A DNA stretch of 64,000 bases. Source: Loxodes magnus. Its lineage: Eukaryota; Ciliophora; Karyorelictea; Loxodida; Loxodidae. The notes under the pieces were generated by a model, which worked only from the letters and a program-made list of their open reading frames with translations, was not told the DNA's origin and did no database searches. Where the stretch lies: the NCBI GenBank assembly GCA_946699065.1, contig CAMPDV010000529.1, positions 124,001-188,000 on the forward strand, in the 5' to 3' direction. The number at the start of each line of letters is the position of its first letter. Position 1 is the stretch's first letter. Of this stretch, positions 1 through 11,889 are shown one piece after another. The position numbers and the translations under genes are program-made.

Positions 1-3000
1 AAAATTGAAAACTAAAAATGTTCTGTTGCTAAAAAATCAAACCCTCTTAAAAGAAAATAGGAAAAAGATTATATTTAAATTCCAGTAGCTAAACGTAGTA
101 TTAAATATAGAGATCAAAAAAAAAAGCGAAAAAATAATACAATCATTAAATTTTAATCGCCTTTACTCAAGGAATTTATATTATAGGGTTCTTGAAGAAA
201 AACACAGTATGAAATGAGTAATATTTAAGGTAGGTATGTGACAATTAATTAAGAATTAACCTTTGGAACTATTGATAGTATTAAAAAAACCAAAATATTT
301 GTGGATCAAAAGCTGTTATAAAAATATAATAAATAAGTAATTTTTATAATTATCTAATTCTTTCATCAGCATCCAGAATATGGTAAAAAATTTGTAAATG
401 TTGATTATGATTAACAAGGGAATAAAAATATTTGTATTTACGAAAATGGACTTCCAGCTGGATCAAAAGAAAATTATAAAGATAATAATTAATATTAATA
501 TTAATATTAATATAGAACTCGAATCAAGATTGGACACGTTAACATTAATGGAATAGCAGGAAAACAGTTAATGATTGAAGAATTTATTAAAATAATGACA
601 TAGACATCTTCTCAATTAATGAAACATGACAAAAGTAAGATTTTCCTCCTATACTAATAAAAGGATATAGGACATACTTTAGAAATCCAGATAAAGGAGG
701 AGGTGTAAGCTTGATTATTAGAGATGAAATCAATAATACGGAATCTAGAATAAATATAGAAACCTAAAATCGATTTGTTTCAATCAAAATGGAAAATATA
801 TTAATCACATCTTGCTATATGCCTAACAATAATAAAAGTAGTCTTATTAAAGATTAAGCTTATGATTATATTAATACATATATTGGATAATTTCCAAATA
901 ATCCTCATAAATTGATAGGAGACTTCAATGCATATTATAAAATTACGGAAATAATATTTAAAACTATTATGACATCTAGATTTTAAGAATTCTTGCAATA
1001 AAACGATCTTCAAATAGTTAATAATACAATTAGTAATACATGCATACACAAAGGAACGGGAAAATTGTACTGTAATGACTATATTTTAATTAGTAGTCAT
1101 TTAAATACTAATTAATTTGCAAATTTTTAGGTTCACAATGGATGCTTAAAAACTGATCATATTCCAATTACAGTTAACTTTTGTTTAATACAAAATATTA
1201 TGATAACGAAAAAATAATTTAGAGAAAATATAAAATTAATCGTTTGCAAGATCCAATTGATAGATAAAGATATTAACAATCATTTATACAAACTTGTAAT
1301 TATTACTTTCAAATAGATAGAAATAATTTAGAGGAATAGTACATGTACATTAGAAGAAATATTTAAGAAAACGCAGATTCAGTGCTAGGATCATTTATTC
1401 CTGATTTAAATACAACAAACTTCCTCAAGATCTTGCAAGAAAGTATATAGATGCGAAAAGAGCTAACTAAGAGTATAAAGAAACTCAAATTTATTTTGGA
1501 AGAATTAATTAAAGAGTACTTAATCTTCAGAAATCAGCTAATAAACTTTGAAATAAATATAAATATCATCTATGAAAATGGTTAAAAGATAAAGCAAAGA
1601 AGAAATTTCTAAATCTTAATGAAGAACCAAAAAGTATGTTTTAACAAGCGAAAAAGATTCTGAACTCAAAAATAAGAAACAAAATGAACTTTAATTAAGA
1701 GCTTAAAAACCAATTCGTTGATTCATGAGAGAACTTTGCTTTTAATAATTATTAAAATCTTACTTAATAGTAGCTTGACAATAGTAAGAAAAATTTTAAT
1801 CTAGTTTATTGAAATATTAAAGAAATTTAAGAGTAAATACCTTCTTATTTACAAGAATTCCAACTCTTTACGATTTAAAAAATTTAGGAAATTATTCAAT
1901 AAATCCCTAATGGAAAAGCAGCTGGTCCAGATGGCATAAAGGAAGAATTATTGAAGTATGGAGGTTATTATCTTATTTTGATTCTTCATTCTTCTTGAAT
2001 AATATGCTGAGGTTAGGTAGAATACCTGAAGAACTTAATACGTCAATCATTATTCCTATATTTAAAAAAGGAACCAAAGATGATTGGAAAAATAGGAGAC
2101 CTTTTTCTTTTATGAACTCTATACTAAAAATATATGATAAAGCTTTAACTAATAAGTTATATGACTAAATATATAAAAGAAACTTAATTCATGAAAGCTA
2201 GATGGGATTCATGAAAAGGAAACAAACTACTATGCAAATTTAGACAATATAGTAAATAATAGAATCCTATCGCAAATAAGCAAAAGGGAAGAAAAAACTC
2301 CTTGCCACACTAATAGATGTAGAGAAAATGCTTGATACTATAGAAAGAAGATTGCTTTTCGATTAACTCAGGAGAGTCAAGCTTCCTTTAGGACTTATAA
2401 ATGCCCTTGAATTTTTCTATAAAAACATAAATTCTTCCTTTCTTATAGATGGAACCTTATCTAGGAAGATAAAATACAATAATGGATTTATATAAGGTAG
2501 CTCACATGGTCCAGTGCTTGCTTTGCTGTACTATGATATTGTAATCAGATATTTAGAAAGTAAAAGTAACATAATAGGATTCAAATGTAATACTATTGGC
2601 AGAAGCTTCACATGCAGAGGATGGGCAGATGGTTTAATTCTCCTATCCAAATCTGGAAAGTTCATGCAGATTTTAATAAATGAAACATAAAAAGTATTCG
2701 AATGTACTTAATTGAATATTAATACTTCAAAATGCGAAGCTATTTAATTCTTAAAAAAGAATCAAAAAGAAGTTAAGTTAAACTTAAAAATAAAAGGCAA
2801 TCCAATTATTTAAAAGTAATAAGTAACGTATTTAGGAGTAATTCTTCATCAAAAAAAGGATCTAAGTAATCACTGCAAATCGGTTTCATCTAATTATTTG
2901 TCTGTTATGAAGAAAGTAGTATATACATTATCAAGATATAAAAATGTGACACCTTGACATTTTAAGATTTTGTGCCGGATGTTCACGTTCCCTAAAGTTG

Positions 3001-4031
3001 AATATGGAGGAGAATTAATACCTTGAGTAGTCTAAAATGGAACTACTGGAACACTAAATAAAATTGAAAAAAGCATGAGATTAATAGCAAGGAAAGCCTT
3101 ATAAGCACCTGAAAACACTTTTAATGAGTCCTTTTATATAGATCTTAACTGAATGCCATTTAAAGATATTATGGCTTTGAGGTTTTTTAGATTTTTTTAT
3201 AAAATACGATAAGAAAGTATTAACCTTCCATAATCAACATTAGGGACTCTCTTTATGAATAATTGATAGGAAGGATATTAATATAGAGACTAATTAACAA
3301 GATTATCTGAATACTACGAAATTTACTTTAATAATTAGGAACATAATAGTAGCTTAATTACCTTTACGAAATATGTAAAGAACTAGATTCAACAAAAATT
3401 CTATAAATAACTTAGTAAAGACTTAAATGTATGCCAACTGCAAAGATTTTTATAGAATAATTTTGTAACTAACGATAATTCCCAGAAAACCTATCCGAAA
3501 CTAAATAAATAATATAGAAAAGAAATAATCAGTATATACAAACTCAGAACTTAAAGCTACAACTTTCGGAAAGATCTTCAAGACAGACATTATCCTATCG
3601 AGAATCCTCATTACATCTGTGGAGAATTGGACAAGTTCCAACATATTATGGATTGCAATTGTTACATAGATATAAGAGAATGGCTAATAAAAAAGATTGA
3701 ATAAGGCGATATAGGAAGATTAATAACCTATGATTAAAATTATATCAATTAATTCCCAAAAAACAAGATAGAATAAATTGATTTACAAATAAAAATTTTC
3801 CACAGGATGCTGCTCAAAAGGAGATTGGAATTATTCGAAATGGAAGAAGAATGATTGGAAAGTCCTGAATCTAAGGAATAGGAAGTAAAAAATCAAGAAA
3901 ATAGTGAAGAGAATGAGGAAGAAAAGGAATAATAAGAAGAGCTAAAAGAATAAGTGGAAGAGTAGAAGGAAAAAATTGATAACTAAGATGATCAAGCTGA
4001 AGTATAAGATGAAGATGAAAGTGGGAGATGA
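1..4031 (+). pseudogene. LINE A ORF2: endonuclease/reverse transcriptase, frameshifted
   Basis: Read with TAA/TAG as Gln and TGA as Trp. Bases 1-600 are in frame 1 and lead into the endonuclease start (IGHVNINGIAG). The frame then shifts near 600 to DIFSINETW, GGGVSLIIRD, LIGDFNAYY and TDHIPITVNF, the APE-family N-E, GDFN and DH motifs. Further shifts occur near 1195-1400 and 1975-1990. RT motifs follow: NGKAAGPDGIKEELLK, IIPIFKKG, ESQMGFMKRKQTT, LIDVEKMLDT, FIQGSSHGPVLALL and TSKCEAIQ. The YADD box reads WADG (about 2620), so a catalytic aspartate is missing. The C-terminus has an ICG..HIMDC Cys/His motif (about 3615-3660) and an acidic Glu/Gln-rich tail ending at TGA 4029-4031. Internal TGA falls where Trp is expected (e.g. 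KLWNKY, HLWKWL, DSWEN). Dead copy. Confidence 0.88.
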
Positions 4032-4122
4032 AAAACTTATTAATAATTCTAAAGCGTCTTTAATTGAAGGAAGTAATTCTAACAATTAAAGATGTCACCA
4101 GACTATTTTAGTTTAGTTTAAG
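1..4122 (+). mobile_element. LINE A: APE-type non-LTR retrotransposon, 5' end cut by window
   Basis: The element runs from the window edge to a 3' end near 4122. It carries an apurinic-type endonuclease, a reverse transcriptase and a C-terminal Cys/His segment in the order usual for L1/jockey-like LINEs. Its last 1.1 kb (about 3013-4122) recurs inverted at 54391-55510 with very few differences, which fixes the 3' end. A diverged relative of the C-terminus is at 32140-32665. The 3' UTR after the putative TGA (4029) is about 90 bases and ends in a TTTAG-rich tail. There is no long poly(A). Any ORF1 would lie outside the window. Confidence 0.9.
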
Positions 4123-4259
4123 TTTAAATTTATTATTTATCACACGCTTATAACTGATATTTACCAACTCAAATATTACTTCTCTCTATCAATATTTCTT
4201 ATACTATATTACATAATAAATTAAAGTGGGTTCACCTTTTTTAGACCTACCACTGTTTA

Positions 4260-4660
4260 AACGTTCAATAATGCTAAATAAATAATTCTGAAAATGGAGT
4301 TTTGGCAGGTTGCATCTCTTGAAACTACCAAGGCAGTACTCACATGTCACCCCAAGTTAGATTTCAGGTCGCCACAGCCGAAGATCATTCCGTTCTAAGG
4401 TTTCGAGGATAAGCCAAAGCAGTGAAAGGCAAAGTTGATCATGGGTACTTTATTTCCCCAACCTCTGATGAAGCTATCCTTTTCTCCATCCTTCGATTAT
4501 GGCTTTAGTTCCTTCGGAGGTTCCACCCACTAAAGCAAGCTAAAGTTTGGGAACCTTCATCTTAAAATTGATTTAATAAAATATTTAAATATAAACATAT
4601 ACTCATAAACATATAAATATATAAATATAATTAATATTATTATTATTATTATTTTACTAT
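4260..4660. other. GC-rich island ending in an (ATT)n tail, probable retroposon 3' end
   Basis: About 300 bases are much more GC-rich than the surroundings. A 6-bp inverted repeat (GGTTCC ... GGAACC, about 4520-4553) is followed by AT-rich sequence and an (ATT)n run at about 4632-4655. Hairpin then ATT/TAA tail is the ending seen on the other ORF1 elements in this window (27.0, 50.5, 53.8 kb). In the + strand the island also gives a protein-like reading (for example MEFWQVASLETTKAVLTCHP), so it may be the C-terminus of a retroelement ORF. I could not match it to a known RNA. Confidence 0.4.
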
Positions 4661-5035
4661 TTTAATTAATAAGAGTTATAATTTAGTATATAAGTAGTCC
4701 ACTCTCATAATCTGTTCCAAGACTCATCCATCACTACAGAAATTAAATTGATTCTTGCAACCTTGATTTCAAATAGCATTCAAACTTACCCCCTTATTAT
4801 TTTTACATTCTAACTCACATTCTATCATAATTACAATTTATAGTACCAACTAAAAATAGACATAAAACAATTACCATCTATTAAATAAAATAATTATCCT
4901 ATAAAGACCACTTACATACTAAAATTAATTCTAATTACATTCTTTAAAAAATATTTAATGCTAAAATACTTTTATCATCTATGTAAATAAATAACTAGTC
5001 GAAACTTTAAAACATATGTCAAATTTTATATTACT

Positions 5036-5745
5036 AGCTAAAATGATTAGTAAATGCTTACGCTCTATAGTTTTAAAAAATATTAAATGCTTACAATCTA
5101 TAGTTTTAAAAATATTAAATGCTTACAATCTATAGTTTTAAAAATATTATATGTTTAACTTACCAACTATAAGTTTTAAAGAATATTAAATGCTTAACTT
5201 ACTTTCTATAGTTTTAAAAAATATTAAATGTTTACAGACTATAGTTTTAAAGAATATTAAATGCTTAACTTACTATCTATAAGTTTTAAAGAATATTAAA
5301 TGTTTAACTTACTTTCTATAGTTTTAAAAATATTAAATTTTTAACTTACATCCTAGTTTTAAAAAGTATTAAGTGCTTAACTTACATTCTATAGTTTTAA
5401 AAAATTAAATGTTTAACTTACCAACTATAAGTTTTAAAGAATATTAAAGGCTTAACTTACTATCTATGATTTTTAAAAATATTAAATGTTTACAGACTAT
5501 AGTTTTAAAGAATATTAAATGCTTAACTTACCTTCTATAAGTTTTAAAGAATATTAAATGCTTAACTTACCATCTATAAGTTTTAAAGAATATTAAATGC
5601 TTAGCTTACATTCTATAAGTTTTAAAGAATATTAAATGTTTAACTTACTTTCTAAATGTTTTAAAGAATATTAAATGCTTAAATTACATTCTATAAGTTT
5701 TAAAAAATATTAAATGTTTAACTTACCTATATTAAAAGCTTAGAA
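5036..5745. repeat. Tandem minisatellite, 33-39 bp unit
   Basis: Roughly 19 imperfect head-to-tail copies. The later units are about 39 bp with a core GTTTTAAAGAATATTAAATG followed by CTTAACTTAC and a variable ATTCTATAA. The first few units are shorter (about 33 bp) and lack part of the spacer. Variation includes TTTT(A/T)AA-run lengths, TGCTTA/TGTTTA alternation and occasional deletions. It lies downstream of the RING/B-box gene that ends at 5962. No reading frame is preserved, because the unit length varies. Confidence 0.92.
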
Positions 5746-5961
5746 ATATGACTTACTTCCTATAATAAGATTATTATAATTTACCATCTACATATATTTA
5801 TTTTAAAAATTTAACTCACTCCATCTTATTTAGAGTTATTCTCCATCCATAATATTTAAAGATTGTATTGTATCGTTATATCCCAACTCTTTGTTATTTT
5901 TATAAATATCCAACGACCATTAGTATAACATAGTTTATTTTTCTATCATATTCCTTATTTA

Positions 5962-7596
5962 TCAGATTCTAGTATCTTATTTAACTGTAAGAATCACAGA
6001 TTTATTATTTGGTGATACTATCGATATTTAAACTTCATATTTCATGATCCTTGTCTATAACTCACTCAACTAATACGTTAATTATTTCCTTTCCTCCAAT
6101 AAACTTTAAATCTATTTTTCAAAATTAGATCTCTCCTATTTTAAATTCTCTATTTATTAACTTAACTCTTGATTCTAAATCTTATATTTTTTGCTTGTCT
6201 TAGTAAGTACATTCAAATCAATCTCTTTCTACATATTTTACTCATTCATCTTATTTATTTAGTCTCTTAAAAGATCATTATCCTTTCTTTAACCGTCAAG
6301 CTAACTCTCTAACTCTCTTATCTTTTACTCTTTTAATAAACCTTATTTTTCATACTACTCCTATAAAGATAAATTCCACTTATCCTTCTCTTTAACAGTC
6401 TAAAGCAACTCACTTATTTGCAATTTATATTAAACATCCTGACTCGATAAACCTTTTATTTACTCATTTAAACTCTTAGACTATTCCTCTAACTTACTTT
6501 TATAGCCTTATAACGCAAAGCTATTTTAATACAAGATAGTATTCTAATACTAGAACATGCTCTCTCTCTATTTCTCTAACTCCTCTATTACTTTCTAGTA
6601 ATGAAATATTTATTCCCTTATTTCATTTAATACCAAATCCTACTCTCTAATATCTTAATGTAACTTTTAGATTTATTCTTTACTTTCTTTATTTACACTC
6701 TCATATTATTTAGCCTACAACTAAAACTCCTATCATTAAAGCTATATAGTTCTCTAAAAGGATTATTTCTATACTCTAACATGCAACTCTTTTTCTTATT
6801 TTGGCTGATTCTTCTTCATCATTCTCTCAATTACTTAAGCTTCTATATTCTTTAAGTTAAGAATAGCTTAATATTAAGAATATTTTTATTCATCCTTTAT
6901 TTACTTTTCTTAAAGCTATACTTCCAATCTCTCTAACTCAACCTTCTTTATCTCACACAACTATATAGTAGCCTATTACATTAACCCAATACTCTCTACT
7001 TACTTACTCATTTCAAATGGATTATTTTAACTTATTTCCTACCTACATTATTCACCTTTCTCCTATACTCTTATCGCCACCTCCTCACATGCTTTCGCTA
7101 AACTTCTCTTGATTTTATCATAGATCTATATTATCTTATCCCTATTTATCGTATTATCTTCAGCCAACTACTTTTATCATTGACCTAAAACAGAAGAATA
7201 TTGCTTTAACCTCTTCTTTATAGCACTGAAAGTCATTTATATTCGAGCTTACATAATAGGAACGATCTCCTCTTGTTTACCACATTGATGATTCTTATGA
7301 GAACCCTATTGACATTTTTGACATATTAATGTACTGTCACTCAGACAATACAAAGCTAGAATTTCATTATGCTCTTAACATGTACTCAATAAGTATTATT
7401 TTGAATTTAGTATTTCCAATTCTTCAATTTGTCTATCAGTGATGATATCATGATTGTTGCATATGAACTTCTTTTAGATTTTGTAGAAACCTTTCAAACA
7501 TTTCTCACAGATGATACATCCACAATCACATCTTCTAGGCTTTTTAAACTCTTAGTTGAAGGGTTTTTCGCAAACCTCACACTTAAGTGCTTACAT
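5962..7596 (-). CDS. RING-like / B-box / coiled-coil (TRIM-like) protein, 544 aa
   Basis: Intact ORF of 545 codons from ATG 7596 to TGA 5964-5962, with TAA/TAG read as Gln throughout. The N-terminus has a Cys-rich RING-like cluster (C6, C9, C23, C25, C27, C30, C33, C46, H49). A clean type-2 B-box follows: C73-x2-H76-x7-C84-x2-D87-x4-C92-x2-C95-x4-H100-x2-H103. The remaining 400 or so residues are a Glu/Gln/Lys-rich coiled coil with strong heptads (for example KLEEQSKSLNEQIKGLSS, QELSQQIENLKQERSNFEKQ). RING, B-box then coiled coil is the TRIM architecture, usually E3 ubiquitin ligases or scaffolds. The RING lacks the classical C3HC4 spacing, so ligase activity is only possible. Paralogues start at 16625 (intact) and 36611 (broken), with a shared upstream element. 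Confidence 0.88.
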
Positions 7597-7619
7597 TTTA
7601 TTTATGAAATAAACTAAAA

Positions 7620-8249
7620 ATTAAAAGAAACTAATTTTATTGTTTTAAGAGATATTTATATATTAAAAAAGGATTCTTTTATTAGCTTTGCGAAATAAAT
7701 AGAAGAATAATTACTATTAAAATTAAAATATAAAATTAAAACATTTCCCTCTAAAATATTAGATATGTTTATAATAAATATTTAGTCACATAGTAACAAA
7801 AACTATGAATATAATCTTAGGAATTTACTTGAAGATACGACATATTAATATATTAATATATTATAAATAGGTTTAACTACTTAATATATTATATAGTTAT
7901 TTCAATAACTCAAATATTATATGCTTAATGAATGTAATAAGCAAGCGTGTTATAAAAAACATATAAAAAGATTCAAAAGTTCTTAATAAGCTAAAAGTAC
8001 TCCTAAATGTAATTTTGAATAACCTTTAGTTCTATTAGAAATCAAATTATAATAAATAATTTTTTATATAAGCACAAAATGATAAAAAAGAAGTTACTAC
8101 ACATTTACAGTGACTTCTATAAAAGCAAATAAAAAAGAAAAGATGTAAATAAACCTAGAAATTGATATTAAGAAATTAGTAAACATAAAATAAATTTAGT
8201 AAAATAGCAAGATGATAACTAAACTAGCCACTAGTATATAAATTAATTA
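7620..8249. other. AT-rich intergenic region between divergent genes
   Basis: About 630 bases separate the divergent RING/B-box gene (-) and LRR gene (+), so both promoters should lie here. Apart from the AGAGGGAAATGT element (7741-7752) I see only AT-rich sequence with short palindromes (for example TTAATATATTAATATATT near 7845). Confidence 0.5.
7741..7752 (-). promoter_or_regulatory. Conserved upstream element AGAGGGAAATGT
   Basis: This motif on the - strand lies about 145 bases upstream of the ATG at 7596. The same sequence sits 145-160 bases upstream of the paralogous starts at 16625 and 36611. Function (promoter or initiation element) is inferred from position only. Confidence 0.5.
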
Positions 8250-11200
8250 ATGAACATGACAGAATATCAGGTAAAAATACCAAATATTTCTAATTCTCGT
8301 CATTTTAAAATCTTAACTTTAAGTTATAATCAAATCCAAGACTTCTCTTTTATCAGCTGCAAGTAACTGAGAAAGCTGGTAGTTAATCATAACTAAATTT
8401 AGCAAGTTTCTTGAAGTGCTGATCTTATAGAGTTGACAGAAATTGATATTTCCTGAAATTAGTTGAAAAACCTAGAAGGACTGGATAACTAAATTTAGTG
8501 CTTGATACTTCATATATTGAAATAGAATCGTAAAAGGAAACGCAAGATAGCATATAAACTTTGGCTTATCTTTAAAAAAATAGATCAGCAAAAGAACTTC
8601 TTTAATTGTAAGTATTACCTATAATTAGAATAGAGATTAAAATTTTAAGAGTAGATTAAGAGTCACTAACATTAGAAAAATTAGAGTAATAGAAATAAAA
8701 AACAAAAATTTAAACAGTTAGCTAAAGGAATAAATTATTTTATAGTAGCATGGAAAAATAGAAATCTTTGATTGCATTTATGTAGTTAAACAATACAAAA
8801 ATTACAGTTAAGCTCGCAGGTTGGATAGGTTGCTGTTCTTTTAGGTGAAGAAAGTAAAATAACAAGTTATTAAGCCCGTATGAAGAAATTCAAGCGCCCT
8901 TAAAAATTAATATAGGTAGCCATTAAAAATGCTATTATTGCTTTAGGTAGAATATCGCAGTTAATTTCCAGAGATTTGCGAAATCTTCATAATTTCTTAC
9001 GTATTAGCTAAGATCTCTTTAAATTATGAAAATCTGCATCTCACCTCGTATTTATTAAGATAATAAAAGGATTATAATCTTTATAGCTCTGTATGTAAAA
9101 ATCTTTATCATTATCTTAACTGAGAAACAAAAATTAAGAAAATTTAAGAATAGCAAGAAATAGCAGTTCTAAAGTAGGAAGAAGTGCTAAATGCAGTAAA
9201 GATAATCCATTCGACATTTCTGAAATATTTAAAAGAATTAAAGATATTCAGATAATTCTAAATCTTAATCTCAGGAAGTAATTTAAAGAACTAATAACCA
9301 ATAAAGTAGAAGCAGCTTTATTAATCAAGGAATCTAAACTGAATAATTTTTTTCATAACTACTTAAGATGAAAAATAGCATTTAAGAAGCAAGAATTTTA
9401 AATAGAAGATCATTAAAAAAACTTAAAATAGATCTGCTGGTTCTTTTATCTTCAGATGGATATTTAAATATTTGGAAAGATATGCTTCTGATAAATTTAT
9501 AGAGCAGAGAAATTTAAATATACTCAAAAGTTTTTCCAATAATGAAAATAAACTAAGATACAGTAAATGAGTAAAAATAACTGAACATTTGTAAGGCAAA
9601 ACAGCTAGAAGTAAGACAATTAAGCATTGGTATCCTTGGAGAAATAAAAAACTGAATGCCTTTAAAGTTTGCTTGAAATTAACGAGTCATAAAAGGAAGT
9701 GATTTTATAAGGGTAATATAGAGAGGTAACCAAACTGCTTTAAGCAAGTAGAAACATCTTGAAGATAAATTTTTATCTCGCTTCAATTTATCCACACTTT
9801 CTATCTTTAGACCTGATTAAAGATACTAGATAAAGTAAAGTGATAAATTTAGTCAATAAGGTAAGAATGATCAAGATATGAGCGACATGTAGAACAGTAA
9901 TCGGAGTAAAAGCGAAAATAGTAAAGTAAATTAGACTAAAGGATAAAAAACTTGGTTACTCAAAAAATTTCTAATTAAAAAAACTCACAAATCCAGCCCA
10001 ATTTAGAAAACTATTTAAGTTCTAATTTGAAAACTTATAAATAGCAGAAAAACCTAAGTTTTAAAAGTCTGTTATGATACTTGAATAAAAAAGAATTAAA
10101 GTAACGTCAATTGATTATAAGAACTTAGAGAATAAATCAGTTTCTCTATTATCTTGAGAGAAGCATCCTAGAAATCAGGATTATATAGAAAGAAGATAAG
10201 TGTCTTAGGTTAAAAAAATGATAACAGAAAAGAAGTAAATAGTAGGATTTGGCTCAAGAATACAAAATCAAATAAGAAAAACCTAAATACAAAGCTTCTC
10301 GTTTATCTATATAAGATAATACCCCAAAAAATAAAGTTATAAGGAATTGACAAAGCCCTTTGAAAGAAATTTCAGTATCTAGAAAAATATTGAAACCATA
10401 TTTACTAATATGCAAAAGTAAGTACTTGTTTAGAAAGATTAAGAAAAGTTAAAAAAATTGAAGAAAAAGATTAAAAATTAACGTATTAAGGAAATTAAAT
10501 TGAGATAATTTGCCAAAGAAAAAAGAAAATAAAAATAAAAAGAGTTGTCAAGGTCGAAGAGTAATATGTAGGAGAGTTTAAATTAATCTATTAGTAACTC
10601 TAAAATTAGTATTTAAAGGTTTTTAGAATTTTTTAAGATAGAAATAAAGTGACGATTATTAAATCATTTTTGAAAGTTCGAAAAAGGAGAATAAACAAGT
10701 TCGCTCTGCAAAAAAAAGAGCCAAAGAAGCCTTTAAACTCAGAGATGGTTTTGAATAAAAGTTTTAACAGTTGGATTGAAATGTGAAATGGTTTCAATAA
10801 GCATGATCAATTAATAGATAAATTCATAAAATTTATAGAACATAATAAGACCTATTTAATGAACTGAAACGTGTTTAGACTAGAAGATAATTTTCTCATT
10901 TTTAAAAGCTTAGAAATGAGTTAACCTAATCTTAATAGCTGTTTTCTTGCCAGCTAAGACTTCAGACATGTTCTCCTTTAATTACTTCTTCAATCGAGCT
11001 GTTAACGCCTTTCGAGAATCTACCATTTTTTTATATAAAAAGTGAAATTCTTCCCTCTTTTATGTTGGGTAAAGAAATAATAAAATCGCTGATCCCTTTA
11101 GCAGCAATTCTGCTAGGACCAATTTTTAAGTAAAAGCAAGATAAAACTATTTTTTAGTCTGAGATAACAAAGTTTTGGATAAAACACTATATGCTAAGTA

Positions 11201-11880
11201 TTTAACCATAAAATTAAGCTTAGTAGGATTATAAAAACTTACATCTATAAACTAAATAGACTGATTAATAATAATTTCAGCTTAATTTGCTTTTTTCTAG
11301 TGAAAATTCCTGTACATTTGGATAAATAATAAACTCCTGCTAAAATTTAAAGCTGAAAGAAGCCTTTTGTCTTATCGCAAGTATAAGCAAATAATAGAAG
11401 CAGGATATAGATTGACGTTAATAGATATAACTAACATTTCTTAGTGCATTGACATAGAAAATTCTACAATTTGAGAGCTTTAACCAAATAATCACACCTA
11501 GAAATATGAAAAAATGAACTAACATGCTACGTATCTTATTAGGCCTAGCATAAGTTAATCTTTAATAAAAAATTTATTTCTGTTCTTCTAAATCTACTTC
11601 CTTTGATAGTATAGAGAATAAACTCAGCTTTCTTCTCTTATGACTGCAAATCTTGACAAATTCTAAATAAAATAAGCATTCTTCTTATATGTAGGTTTAA
11701 TAGCCCTTTCTAAAATATTTATTTTAACTATAGGTTTGAGGTAACTTATCATCTTCTATTTCTTTAATTTACTTGGCAATATAGGATCTACCTTTTCTTA
11801 GTTCCTATCTTGATATTTCTTATTTAAAAAGAAATATATTTTTATTTTTTGTAGTTAATATGATGATAAAGGAATGACTA
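8250..11880 (+). CDS. Large LRR protein with coiled-coil and hydrophobic C-terminal part; frame changes
   Basis: The ATG at 8250 opens a frame with SDS22-like leucine-rich repeats near residues 20-95 (FKILTLSYNQIQDFSFIS, LRKLVVNHNQIQQV, LTEIDISWNQLKNLEGLD). The ISWN Trp is a TGA. A long Lys/Gln-rich region follows with helical and coiled-coil stretches (about 9100-10650, e.g. KLKKLKKKIKNQRIKEIK), all in frame 0. Near 10650 the best frame moves by one base (EMWNGFNKHDQLIDKFIKF, YLMNWNVFRLEDNFLIFKS). It moves again near 10985 (FENLPFFYIKSEILPSFMLG, IKSLIPLAAILLGPIF). Both moves are in the same direction. The C-terminal part has hydrophobic segments that could be membrane helices. The end near 11880 is a guess. 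It could be one long gene with tiny introns, a decaying gene, or two genes. Role unknown; LRRs suggest protein binding. Confidence 0.6.
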
Positions 11881-11889
11881 ATAAAGAGC

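Noticed and set aside
801-1049. - strand standard-code frame of 82 codons (801-1049)
   Set aside because: Antisense to the LINE A endonuclease, whose + strand motifs (LITSCYMPN, LIGDFNAYY) are clear in the same bases.
4265-4560. Possible 5S rRNA-like segment on the - strand (GTGAGTACTGCCTTGG)
   Set aside because: A short resemblance to the 5S GTTAGTACTTGGATGG region, but the rest does not follow 5S structure, so I do not call it.
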